The notes beneath the pieces are model-generated. The model was not told the DNA's origin. It worked only from the letters and a program-made list of their open reading frames with translations, and searched no databases. A stretch of DNA of 64,000 nucleotides from Fragilaria radians (Eukaryota; Bacillariophyta; Fragilariophyceae; Fragilariales; Fragilariaceae). Made by a program: the position numbers and the translations under genes. The stretch is taken from the NCBI GenBank assembly GCA_900642245.1, contig CAAAJI010000033.1:269962-333961 (forward strand), given 5' to 3'. Below, piece after piece: positions 22,401 through 32,151 of the stretch; the stretch's first letter is position 1, and each line of letters begins with the position of its first letter.

Positions 22401-24019
22401 TCACTTGCTACTCATGAGATTCCTTTTCGAAGGTTCGCGTTGCCTCAACATTCTCATTCGTAGCATTCCAGGTTTTCGGGTTTCATTCTGGCGATTGATC
22501 TCCTCCAGTTCTTCAAGACGACGATGCTCGGCAATTTCACTAGCTAGCTCCAATCGAATATCTGTAAAGCTGGGTCTTTGTTCTGGGGTTCCAGACCAAC
22601 AGTTTTGAATTAGATTTTTCAAAGTGTCGGATCCAGGGACACTGCCAATCTTTGGTCTGTATCCGTGAGCCACCACAAGCTCAGAATGCTGTTGCACAGA
22701 CATGCCGTGGAATGGTTTGTGACATACACAGATCTCCCAGAGCATGATGCCATAAGAGTAAACATCCGCGGATAAGCCATAGTGATCGCAACGATTTACT
22801 AAAATGTTGTGGGCATGTGAGAAATCGAAACATGTAAAGTAACTAGCTAAAGAACTTACCTTCAGGTGCCATATAACGAAGACTTCCTGTATTTCCTGTC
22901 AACTTTCTAGAATCGTCAACGATTTCTCGTGCCAAACCAAAATCAAAGATTTTAACCCGGTTAGATTTTGTAAATCCTACATTTGATGGCTGAATTCAAC
23001 AAAATCATAGGAGGTGGAATGTGAGATTTTATACTTAAATTTGATGGCAATCAAGTGCGAACCTACCTTGAGGTCACGAAAAATGATCTGATTAGAATGT
23101 AAATACTCCATTCCTCGCGCAATACTAATGGCAACATTTCCAATTTTTTCTTTCAACATCGCGGAACGATCCTTGGAAGATAATGAGGTTTCACTGGAAG
23201 TCGGAGGAGTCTCAAATCTTCGCTTCGATTTAGAGACTGCAAATTTTCTACGCTGCATAAGAGCCCTCCGTTCAGAGGCAGATGCAATCGAGAGTGTGAT
23301 AGCAGCCATGGCTTCCATCGAGGTCCATTCTTTAATTTTGTCTTCTAGCGTTAAGTGGAGGCGGTCAAGAAGTAAAAAATATCCATGATCCGTAAAAGCC
23401 TTGTTAATGGATCCTTCAGTTACACCAAACAGTTTAACAATATTGGGATGATCTAAGCAAGATAGAATTTTAGCTTCCAGAACTAAATCAATAGCACTGC
23501 AGTGAATTTTTGTTGCCTCCTTGTAACATCAGGATGAAGGTGTTTCAGAGCATAGACACGTTCTCGAACCTTACTTTCACTAATACATCTACCTTCATAT
23601 GTAGTTTTGTCCTTTTCCTCATCACTATAATATGAATCTGAATCTATAGCATCAGGACTAGACACCAAATCCCATATATCAGCTTCTTCCTCGACATTAG
23701 GATTCTTCCAAGCGTCAGAGCGAGAATTCCAAACATCGTCGCTGATTGTTTCCGATCCAGTTGTAACTGTTCCAGTGTCTGGTAAGTCATCGCGAAATAT
23801 CAGTCGGACTTCATATACATGACTAAAATTTCCTTCGCCAAGCAGCTTGCCAATTTCCAAATCACTCCAGCGAAGTTCCGTGACAGGTCTTTTCTTACGA
23901 CGCGACAAGTGCTTTGCCAATTTTGAGTTCTCATCGAAATCAACGGAATAACGGAATGCCTCCTCTCCAGCAACTTTTCCCATTGCCTTCGGCAAAGCTG
24001 GTGCTTTATCGGTGGACAT
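22401..24019 (-). CDS. Protein kinase, TKL-like, FRD in place of HRD; three exons, apparent frameshift in exon 1
   Basis: Exons on the minus strand are 24019-23067, 22989-22860 and 22798-22401. Introns of 77 and 61 nt are in phase (RDLK/PSNVGF and MAPE-V-NRCDH). Motifs are LGEGNFSHVYEV, then a long acidic insert (~75 residues), YALKHLHP (Lys), FRDLKPSN, DFGLARE, GSLRYMAPEV and the C-lobe QRPSF Arg. Exon 1 is broken at the A5 run (T5 on the plus strand, 23507-23511): the first frame stops at 23483, while the frame beginning CSAIDLVLEAKIL continues the kinase. One extra A would join them with the same spacing as in the kinase at 1419-2675 (QRFCMEAADLVMEA). It is therefore either a sequence error or a recent lesion. 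The start is ATG 24019, or the in-frame ATG 24040 upstream. Substrate unknown. Confidence 0.85.
22799..22859 (-). other. Intron 2 of the second kinase gene (61 nt)
   Basis: Minus-strand donor GTAAGT after APE plus one G, acceptor CATTTTAG. Splicing gives MAPEVNRCDHYG, the normal subdomain VIII-IX transition. Confidence 0.92.
22990..23066 (-). other. Intron 1 of the second kinase gene (77 nt)
   Basis: Minus-strand donor GTAGGT directly after the codon for Lys of FRDLK, acceptor GAATTCAG before CCATCAAAT. Splicing rebuilds the catalytic-loop motif DLKPSN. Confidence 0.93.
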
Positions 24020-24501
24020 GATTTCACCACTAATGTTCAAGATGCCAATTTTCGATACAGATTACCGTTGAGCTCCCTCTTAATCGTACGTGGAGGTTTT
24101 CGGCCTGTGTGAAAAAAAGTTCCACGGTACTCGCGCACAAAAGTCCTTAGACTGTGATCACCTTTCCGAGCTTTAAATGTTCATGCGTCGGACATATCCT
24201 CCCCAAATTTCTTAAATATTTATTCTCTAACCCTAATTCTAGCGATAGGTTTTCAGACTTCGTATCCAAAAAACATAAGAGACTAGAATGAAAGAAACCA
24301 TAATGATTCAGATGTCGTAGACTGAAGGTAGTGTAATCCCAGATATTCTCGTTTTCAAAGACACAAGTAATAAATTAAAAGAAACATGATATTCTAGATG
24401 CTGTCGTAAACTTTTTCCGATACAAAAGACTTTACAAGGCAACAGAAGTGCCAACAAATCCGTAACCTTAGCTTCTTAAAAAGTGTCTGCCATATTGTTT
24501 T

Positions 24502-24556
24502 GCTCAGATCCGTTCTTGTCGATACGAATTGCGTTGCGAATTCGCAAATCCGTCAT
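24502..24556 (+). repeat. Left terminal inverted repeat of the Harbinger-type element
   Basis: Pairs with 27430-27469 in inverse orientation at about 74% identity over the first 27 aligned bases. Most of the differences are transitions, consistent with age. The shared inner block is AATCCGTC. Confidence 0.6.
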
Positions 24557-24597
24557 CAGCGTCACCAAATGTCACACCGTTTTGCGATCATTTTTTG

Positions 24598-24625
24598 ACC
24601 CATAACCTCCGCAAGAGGGTTATGT
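24598..24625. repeat. Short hairpin just inside the left end of the element
   Basis: CATAACCTC, a short loop CGCAA, then GAGGGTTATG form a stem with one bulged base. It lies between the left TIR and the transposase reading frame. Role unknown. Confidence 0.5.
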
Positions 24626-24774
24626 TGTCCTCGCGCCACATTACTCTCATCATGGTTGATGACAATGAAGACACAGATGATAGCATAATTGTTTACTTCA
24701 TCAATTAGGAGCACATCTCATTGCTTCTGTTCTCCTAACGTCACTTATAGACAAAAAGAAACAATGTGAAGCAT

Positions 24775-25980
24775 CCTTGTTTGATCAACGCCTTAACTGG
24801 GAGCATTTTTGCCAAAAGCATGGGGACAAAAAGGGTTTCAATTGACACATGAGAATTCCAAGGGAGGCATTTAATCAGCTTCTTTCTTTTCTAAGAAATC
24901 ACCTTGAAGTGAAAAGCTCAATAGCAAGCATTTGAGGTTGAGAAATTCTTCCAGAGCTGTGCCTCTACTGTTGTTTGCAATACCTTGCTGGAGGAACATA
25001 CACAGATATCATGTTCTTTACTGGCATATCTGCAGCATCTGTTTACACATGTATCTGGAAATGCATTGATGGCATCAATGCATGTGAACAAATGGGAATG
25101 AAATTCCCCCAGACTGCAAATGAAGCTTGTGAAGCGGCTTTGGGATTCAAGTCCATAAGCAGGAATGGGTGCATTAAGAATTGTGTTTCAGTGATTGATG
25201 GGTATCATCTTCACATACAAACGCCATTAAAGAAAGATGTCAAGAATGTGCAGTCCTTCTTTTTCTGGTCACTATCAAACTTATGGGGTGAACGTGCAAG
25301 CTGCATGCAATCACCATTGTCAATTTACTTTCATTGGTGTTGCAGGTCCTGGAGTTATGGGTGATTGAGATGCGGTGAAAATGTGTAGATTATCAGAAAT
25401 GATTGAGAATCTACCTAGTCTATATTGTGTGATTGGTGATTGTGCTTACACTTCAACAGAACATCATGTTCCAATCTATTGTGGTGAGGCTGCCAAAAAG
25501 TTTACTTGAATGGACAATTTTAACTTTTATGCAAGCCAGCGTTGCATCAGGACTGAGATGGCTTTGGCTTGATGATAAACAAGTGGGGGATTCTCTTGTG
25601 CCCATTGAAAACCTAAGTTAGAAATATTAAAAAGAGTTATTGTTGCAATTGCAAGGTTGCACAATTTTTGCATCAGTTTCCAGCTAGCCAAGCAAAGGCA
25701 GTGTGACAACCATTCCCAACCAACCTTCACACTTGAATCAAGCACACCTCTTTCACCATGTGATATTGCCTTGAAAGAAACTGCAGCATCAAAAAAATTT
25801 GAGGACATGGTTGCCGCGCAAAAGCATGGCTGGTCCAAAAATCGTGACATGATGCGCCATGATATTGAGGTGTTGGGACTCACTCGACCATTGGGCAACC
25901 GTTGTGTCCTCTATAATGCAGAAGAGAGACAGATAGAGGAAGTCCCTTTAGTACGAAACTATAAAATAAACATTCATTAA
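24775..25980 (+). pseudogene. Inactivated PIF/Harbinger transposase (DDE_Tnp_4 type)
   Basis: The reading is continuous only across frame changes and stops. An N-terminal helical part (LEVKSSIASI, LCLYCCLQYLAGGTYTDI) leads into the open stretch 24975-25364. This contains CVSVIDGYHLHIQTPLKK, where VIDG marks the first catalytic Asp. The next blocks, in other frames, read IGDCAYT (second Asp region, about 25430-25450) and EMA (the catalytic Glu region, about 25550). After them comes VAIARLHNFCI (about 25640-25670), the family's C-terminal signature, and an open tail to 25979. The order Asp-Asp-Glu and the ...ARLHNFCI ending identify the superfamily. At least three frameshifts and several stops make it a dead copy. 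Confidence 0.8.
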
Positions 25981-26127
25981 CTCATCATACTTATCATGTT
26001 CTAAAGTTTGCCAACCTTAGATTATTCTGCTAGTCTTGCTAATGGTTAAAGTCACTTAATCAATTGCTTTTGCTTCAACTCCAAATTTAAGGCTTTCCTG
26101 GTGCAATTTGATTTTTCCCTGCTCAAT

Positions 26128-27179
26128 TCAATCAATTTCCCTTTGTTCTTCTCCAACACTGACAAGATGACCAATTATTGAACTAGCTTGATCTCTCATG
26201 TCACTGAGAACTCCCTCAATTTTCCTTGTACCAAGCTTTTTGGCTGCTGACAAGGCTCCTTTGAAATTTCTGATCGAAGCCATCATCTGATGATCCAAAA
26301 GAGACAGAGTCACCCAGGTTGAAAGTGAGCATCAATTTCAGGAACACTTTCACATCTTTTATAAAAATAGTAGACAGAACTCTTTGTAAATCCTGCATTT
26401 GGAATCTTTGCCATTGCAGTCTCCACAAAATTTGAGGGTGCATTGTCATGAGTCCCAGAAATGGTCATATTCTCTTGTATGATGCGCCAAATCTTGAAAA
26501 GATTCAAGATCTTCTTCCTAAATGCTGTTGTATCAAACTGAACTAAAAGCTTGATTTCCCCATCATTTGCAAGGTTAGAAAGATGAATGTTGTCCTCATC
26601 TTCAATAGCTAACCTGCAATATGGATCCAAAAGCATGTCAGGAGCACTGCTATGAGATCCATTATCTGATACGGCCTTGTCAGAAACACCAAGACTTCCA
26701 ACACAAGCATTGTGTGCCAGTGCAGCACAAATACAGAAGTCCCGGTATGTTCTTGCAGTCTCATGGTCCATTCTAGACTTACGATAATTTACCATCAGAA
26801 ATTCATCAATGAATTCCTTGCCAAAATCAACTTTCACTGGCCTGCAGATTGTACTTGTGATCCCTGCAGCATTTGATGCTGAATGAAGGCCATGAGCATC
26901 AAGTCACTTCTGGTAATCAAGGAAATCAGCAAGCAATTTTCTGCAATCAAATTTATGCTTTGACCCAAAGTTTGCAATGACAACATTTTTGCACAAAAGA
27001 CAAAGGTGATCAACCACAAGGCTGTTGAGATCAACAATTTTGAGCTCCTCTTCAGGATCATTGGAAGGAATGTGTACAGAGTTAGCCACAAGAAACTCAC
27101 TCTGGTATGTTGAGCTTTCTTTCCTGCTGTCAATTTCAAGAGCAAATTCAAACTTGTCTCTGATCTGTGATTGGGACAA
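26128..27179 (-). pseudogene. Broken partner ORF of the Harbinger-type element (candidate Myb/SANT-like accessory protein)
   Basis: Reading the minus strand from 27179, one frame runs to 26310 and is broken only by a single TGA at 26904-26906. A frame change near 26313 then leads into a helical tail ending at 26128. Together this is about 350 residues. A middle segment reads FVETAMAKIPNAGFTKSSVYYFYKRC and is followed by coiled-coil-like sequence. PIF/Harbinger elements usually carry a second gene for a Myb/SANT-like protein that takes the transposase to DNA. Position and orientation fit that role, but no diagnostic Trp triad is visible, so the function is inferred from context. Confidence 0.6.
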
Positions 27180-27429
27180 GTTCTATGGGAAAGGGTTTCA
27201 CTGTCTTCTTTCCTCCAGTAGCTTTTATTCCCAAGGGATTGTCAGCAACCCCATTGGCCGACATGGTTGGAAAAATCTCTCAAACAAAAAGAAATTACGT
27301 GGAAAAATGCGGGAAATCAATCGATTTTTTATCCACGAGGAAGCAAACAAGTCTCACAAATTCGTAAAAAATTGCGAATCGATAAGAATGAACGGGTGGA
27401 TCATAATGTTGGCAAGAAAAATTGGAAGA

Positions 27430-27469
27430 CGGATTAGCAAATTTGCATTGATAAGGAGGGATCTCAGGC
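27430..27469 (-). repeat. Right terminal inverted repeat of the Harbinger-type element
   Basis: The reverse complement starts GCCTGAGATCC and aligns with the left end at 24502, including the later AATCCGTC block. Confidence 0.6.
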
Positions 27470-28188
27470 TAGAGAGTTTCTCATGCGAAACAAAGCATGC
27501 CATAACAACTTGTTTTTCTGAGAATATGATTTTGAAAAGATATTCCCTAATTCAGCAATGAACAAACTCAGGAAGCTTAACAGGGTTCGATATAATCCCA
27601 GTACAAGACCACACAGGTATCACCTCATTGTCCACTATGTAATCTGATTGTCTGAACAAAAGTTATATACTGCTGTCCATTCGTGAAAACGTGTGTTCCC
27701 AAGTATATGACATGTGTGATTTGTAAGGAATTGATAATTGGGCATGTGCTACAAGCATCTGTGTACTTCAGATAATGCTACTTTACATATACCTTGGTCA
27801 ACACTTATCATGTAGTCATCTCTATCCTACAAAGACTTGGATACGATATCTTACATACGCTTTGTGTTGCTTTGGCACTTCTCAACCTCTAAGCACCATG
27901 TTTTCCTTTATCAAGAAGTAAATTAGCCTACAGCTTATCTAGTTGCCTATAAAAGTGAACTACACCCATAATAAAACAAGATGTTCATACCATCTTCTTT
28001 CGATCTCATACTTAGGGGAGGGAGGAGAGTTTTTTTTTTGGAGTGTGGTAACAATTATTTATTTATTTTGCAACATGAATTCGTCCTTGCAATTTTTCTA
28101 CCGAAATCGGATTGTCAAAGGGAACTATTGTATAGTAATGTAAGCACGAACACCAGTGCATTCACAAGAATCTTTCAAAAATTGTACC

Positions 28189-28821
28189 ATGATTTTAGGA
28201 TTCCGTAGATTGCAGTGTCACCTTTCGTTGATGCGGAGAGAGATAACAAGGAGACCAAAAATGTCCATGATAACAGTTACAAAGTATACCTTGGGTTCTC
28301 CGTCGTCCTTTTTACTACTACGACATTCATTGGTGGAAAACAGGAATGTTCAAATGTTTCCAATGTTTCACTATCGAGGAATGAAATTTGATTCTGTCAA
28401 TAAGTATCATCAAGTAGCTGATGAGACATTAGATTCATTACAAGATGCGATGGATGGATTTATAGAAGATTGTTATTACAACAACGATGAGAAGAAATCT
28501 ACGACATTGATGAATGCCGCGGAAGTATCCTTATCCTCGGGTGTATTAACTATCACGTTACCACCCCATGGTACATGGGTCATCAACAAACAAACACCCA
28601 ATCAACAACTTTGGTGGTCATCACCTGTTTCTGGTCCAAGACGATATGAATACGATACGGATCATCAGACTTGGGTAGCAACACGAATAGTTTCCAATCC
28701 ATCGCACGACGAAAAGTCACTACATGAAACTACTACGGCTGCTCAAAGTTTGGGTGAATCATTGAGGGATGAGATGAAATTACTATTTCGAGTTGATTTG
28801 GATCTAAGTGATGTTAAGTAA
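28189..28821 (+). CDS. FXN: Frataxin, mitochondrial iron-sulfur assembly protein
   Basis: Allosteric activator of the mitochondrial cysteine desulfurase complex that builds Fe-S clusters. The frataxin/CyaY fold is clear. An acidic first helix (DETLDSLQDAMDGFIED) is followed by beta strands carrying SSGVLTITLPPHGTWVINKQ, then NQQLWWSSPVSGPRRYEYD, with the conserved N-K-Q, W and SP-SGP residues, and a final helix (LRDEMKLLFRVDL). The N-terminal ~65 residues are basic, rich in Arg and Ser and poor in acid residues, as in a mitochondrial presequence. The frame is open from a GTG at 28156, but the first ATG is 28189 (210 aa). Later ATGs at 28231 and 28261 would also leave a presequence. A loop of about eight extra residues (NNDEKKST) sits after helix 1. 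Single exon. Confidence 0.94.
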   Translation: MILGFRRLQCHLSLMRREITRRPKMSMITVTKYTLGSPSSFLLLRHSLVENRNVQMFPMFHYRGMKFDSVNKYHQVADETLDSLQDAMDGFIEDCYYNNDEKKSTTLMNAAEVSLSSGVLTITLPPHGTWVINKQTPNQQLWWSSPVSGPRRYEYDTDHQTWVATRIVSNPSHDEKSLHETTTAAQSLGESLRDEMKLLFRVDLDLSDVK

Positions 28822-28844
28822 TATTTAAGTAATATTAGTCAATT

Positions 28845-28860
28845 AATCAATCAATCAATC
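28845..28860 (+). repeat. Short AATC microsatellite
   Basis: Four perfect AATC units, just downstream of the frataxin stop and next to a small duplicated TTAAGTAATATT. Confidence 0.9.
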
Positions 28861-28959
28861 TAACAAGACTTTATAGGGACGTAATCATAATTTTCGATTT
28901 TTGGTTCCATGAACGAGTTGAAAAATCCAAATAGGATTTTGAACCTTTGCGTAATATTT

Positions 28960-29856
28960 TTAGTCATCCAACAAATCATCAAGGTCTCCGTCGTCTTCCC
29001 AATTAGAATCTAATCCCAAATCAATAGCCGAAAGAGAGGATGATTTTTTGCTGGCATTTGTGGATGCCTTGGGCATCACAGCAGACTTCGATGTTGTAGA
29101 CGAAGTAAAGCTTGGCGTACTCGCTAAACCCATGGAGGTAAAAACATCATCGGATTGTGTAGAATTTGTGATTGTCTTTTTCTTCGTGGAAACAGCAGGT
29201 GAGGTTTCCAAAGAAGTAATTGGAGTCGTATGTGGGAAAGTAGGAGCAGGAACTGCCGTAACTCCAGTAGGATTCGAAATTTGACTGCTTGTTGTAATGG
29301 AAGAAGTTGTAGACGTAACATGGGAAGCCCGATGAAATACGGGATCTGACGTTGTCGGCTGTGGCTGTATAGATGTCCTTTTGCCAGTGATTGAAAACGC
29401 CATCGTTAGATCTTGATCGTCATCTTTTTTCGTGGAGGTCAATTCAATCTGGATATCATCACCTCCCTGACTGGAGTCTTCCCAACCCCATTCTTCGTCG
29501 TCATTGCTAGATGACTTTGCTAGAGGAGCTCTATATAAAGTTTGGTAGTAAGGAAAGGTAAAGAAAATTGAAAAAGTATGAGATACAGTTAATGACTTGA
29601 TTGACGTCCAAACAACCAAACACCTCCATATGGATAGTACAGTATGAACGTACGCTTCAGATTTCGTATATGCTGACATTGATGTGACATTGCTAGCACC
29701 CAATACGGACGACAAGTCATCTTTGGTGCCTCTGTATCTAAGGCGATAGAGTACTATTAAAATGACAATCACGACTGTAAAGCCCAATACGGCTGCTAGA
29801 CTTCCTGAGACGATATCCAAGGAACCGGATATGTCACCTTCGTTTGGAGAAGACAT
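28960..29856 (-). CDS. Single-pass membrane protein with acidic/WED and DDLL tail motifs (257 aa spliced)
   Basis: Function not recognised. A short N-terminal segment precedes one strong TM helix (about residues 19-40, LAAVLGFTVVIVILIVLYRL) and a basic stop (RLRYR). The rest is a long Ser/Thr-rich, probably cytosolic tail. An intron of 123 nt at 29653-29531 has good sites (GTACGT, TATATAG) and, because its length is a multiple of three, the unspliced frame is also open. The spliced junction reads KSEA-APLAKSS. The tail contains EEWGWEDSS soon after the TM and ends NWEDDGDLDDLLDD. Acidic Trp motifs and DLDDLL-type sequences bind clathrin or adaptor appendages in endocytic proteins, so a trafficking role is possible. 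It starts 5' to 5' with nothing nearby and converges on frataxin. Confidence 0.75.
   Translation of the reverse strand: MSSPNEGDISGSLDIVSGSLAAVLGFTVVIVILIVLYRLRYRGTKDDLSSVLGASNVTSMSAYTKSEAYVHTVLSIWRCLVVWTSIKSLTVSHTFSIFFTFPYYQTLYRAPLAKSSSNDDEEWGWEDSSQGGDDIQIELTSTKKDDDQDLTMAFSITGKRTSIQPQPTTSDPVFHRASHVTSTTSSITTSSQISNPTGVTAVPAPTFPHTTPITSLETSPAVSTKKKTITNSTQSDDVFTSMGLASTPSFTSSTTSKSAVMPKASTNASKKSSSLSAIDLGLDSNWEDDGDLDDLLDD
29531..29653 (-). other. Frame-neutral intron (123 nt) of the single-pass membrane protein gene
   Basis: Donor GTACGT in phase 2, acceptor TTTATATAG. The intervening 41 codons are hydrophobic and aromatic (for example FSIFFTFPYYQTLY), unlike the polar tail on either side. This supports removal rather than translation. 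Confidence 0.82.
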
Positions 29857-30951
29857 ATCTCTCGGAGGTGTTACAAAGACCTATGTCACTAATTCACACT
29901 GGAGATTTATCGGTGTGTTATCGTTGACAGGAAAACACACATGTGTAATTCTATTTTCTACCAATACTAAAAAAAACTTTTTCCGCCAGGATGCCAACTT
30001 CCTCTCCGTCTGTACTACTACTGTCAAAAAGGGTTTCGAAAGAAACAACGACACTGTGCATACACTTACTACTACTGTACACGATTTTTGCAAATTGCTT
30101 GGCTTTACAGCATAGAATGGTTTTCATCACAGCTATCCAAAATTGAACACGAAATGATGATTGGCAAGATCCACCCAAAGAATTTTACATCCAGGTCTTT
30201 GATCCAATCAAGGCTTCAGAATTGAATGAGACGCATGGATGGGTGAGTGGACAGCAATTGAGGACATTTATGAAACTTCATGATATATTTCGTTCTTTTT
30301 TTTTATCCTGTACGCCATAAAAAATTGAATGAAAATCAGATATTTCAACAACATTACTTGCATGCAATTCAACATATATGCTTTCAGATACAGTGACAAT
30401 CAGTGATTACACTACTTTGTCAAAAGTTTATTGCACCACAACAGAATGCTGCATACACTCACAGTTGGGATGAAAAAGTACGTCATGGAAGGGAGTCATG
30501 AAAGTTATGAGTATTAGCATTTGATTTCAAAAGAAAATAGAACTCGGATTTTCTGTTCAAGACAATCAGCGCTAAGATCATTTTTGCTTTGTGTATAAAC
30601 ATTTTCAGAGTATCACAAATGTAAAGAAAATTGTCTCCAGAAAATATATTAAAAAAAGAATAAAACTTTGACAAAGAATAAAAGCCTTAGATACATCTGC
30701 TCACTGTGAATAGGAAGCAGTGGTTGTTTCAAGTCCTCAAACCATCTTTCCCTCTTTTTACTCATCAAATGTACTACAAGCTAACCTGATTCATGTCGTT
30801 GTTAGTGTGGTGAGCAAGTCCGATGTCGGACCAGTAATTTGTCTCGGGGAGAAAGATTTTTTCGCCACTCGCACTATCCAATTATCCGTGTGTCATACTT
30901 TTTTTCTCTTCTCAGATTTTTTTTGGCCAACCGTAGGATATTTGGGGAGGT
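29857..30951. other. Intergenic between the divergent membrane-protein and F-box/LRR genes
   Basis: About 1.1 kb, AT-rich, with poly-T stretches near 30292-30304 and 30900-30925. It must contain both promoters. No other gene, RNA or repeat was recognised. Confidence 0.5.
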
Positions 30952-32151
30952 ATGAAACGCCCCCTAGCACAAAAAGCATACGATGATTTAGAGGATCAAT
31001 CCTGCAAAAGGCATGATACAATAGTAACAACTCCATCCATTACGGATGAAACAGAAGAATTCCCTCACAACGCAGAGGATATCTGTCATCCCGAGTCAAT
31101 CTTGGAAAAAATCAGCAGAACCAATCAAAGTTTGCTCTTCAAGTCTTTGACCGATGATACGATTGGTATTATTTTCTTTGGGGGATATTTAAACAGCTTG
31201 GAAATAGTCAATGTGACTAGTTGTATTTGCAATGTGACCATGGAGTTAGCTAAAACTCACGTTAAATTGTTAGACCTACGGAAATGTGGTGTGTTAAGTA
31301 ATCCATCGCTGTCACTGCTACCACGACGATTCACTAGTTTAACAGTACGTATGACAATCTTGGACACTATCTTTGGTTCATCGTTTCCGTATATCTCACG
31401 TTGAATAACTTGGTCTCTCCTAGGAGCTGAATCTGGGATATTGCACCAACATTTCGGATATATCCCATCTTCGGTTTCTTAGCAATTTGAAAGTTCTCAA
31501 TTTAAGTGGAACGTCTGTTTGCGATGCTGGAATAAGAGAGTTTCTTCTTTCAGCATCAAATCTAGAAGAATTGGATCTAAGCGTTATTCATTCGGCACAA
31601 GCAAACTTGATTACTCAAGAGACTACAATATCACTTTCCGTGAGTCAAAACGTCTGATTTGCCTAGAATACAAACTATTCGAACTTACTTTTTATTCCCC
31701 ATCGTACCAGGAAAATTGTTCGAAACTTCGTTCCTTGAAATTGGCATGGTGCCGAGGAATCACAGATATCGCTGTGAGCCATCTTTTGCGACTTCGTTGC
31801 CTGACAGAGCTCGATGTGCAGTTAACATCAATCACCTCATCAGCATGTGAGATTTTATCTAATTTTCCAGCGTTATCCAAACTAAATATTAGTGCTTGTA
31901 ATGTGGGAGAGTTTGGACTTCATCATCTAATTTCCGAAAGTTCAGGAACCAATTTAGCAGTGCTTGAACTTAGATTCAATACTGAGCTCTCCGAATCATC
32001 CTTGATTCGTCTGGTGACTCATGCACCTAAGTTAGAGGCACTTAATTTACAATATTGCGACTTGACTCCCAATATCTTTCGGTGTGTCGTCTTTCCATTA
32101 CGTCGGAAAGGCGTCATCGTTACAGTCGACCAAAGAATCCCCGAAGTTTAA
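30952..32151 (+). CDS. F-box-like / leucine-rich-repeat protein (349 aa), three exons
   Basis: Exons are 30952-31344, 31424-31639 and 31711-32151. Introns of 79 and 71 nt are both phase 0 (donors GTACGT, GTGAGT; acceptors CTCCTAG, GTACCAG). Residues about 60-105 read LLFKSLTDDTIGIIFFGGYL, with spacing like an F-box (L..L.DD.I..I..FL). From there on, cysteine-containing LRRs follow (ELNLGYCTNISDIS, LKLAWCRGITDIAVSHL, LELRFNTELSESSL, LNLQYCDLTP), of the AMN1/SKP2 type. Such proteins select substrates for SCF ubiquitin ligases. A basic, Lys/Arg-containing N-terminal 50 residues is disordered. The F-box is weak, so a plain LRR protein is the alternative. Confidence 0.8.
31345..31423 (+). other. 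Intron 1 of the F-box/LRR-like gene (79 nt)
   Basis: GTACGT to CTCCTAG, phase 0. Splicing gives ...FTSLT-ELNLGYC, in step with the LRR period. Unspliced, the frame stops at 31404. Confidence 0.9.
31640..31710 (+). other. Intron 2 of the F-box/LRR-like gene (71 nt)
   Basis: GTGAGT to GTACCAG, phase 0, joining ...TTISLS to ENCSKLRSLKL. Confidence 0.88.

Larger units (their letters stand above)
24502..27469. mobile_element. Decayed PIF/Harbinger-type DNA transposon, ~2.95 kb, with diverged TIRs
   Basis: Two gene remnants of one element lie tail to tail: a Harbinger-type DDE transposase (+) and a partner ORF (-). Beyond both, imperfect terminal inverted repeats can be aligned. The left end from about 24502 reads GCTCAGATCCGTTCTTGTCG. 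The reverse complement of the right end from about 27469 reads GCCTGAGATCCCTCCTTATC. About 20 of 27 positions match and both continue with AATCCGTC. A second, inner copy of the GATCC...TTATCGATTCG motif occurs on the right at about 27375-27401 (reverse strand). No convincing 3-bp target duplication is visible, so the exact ends are uncertain. Confidence 0.68.
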
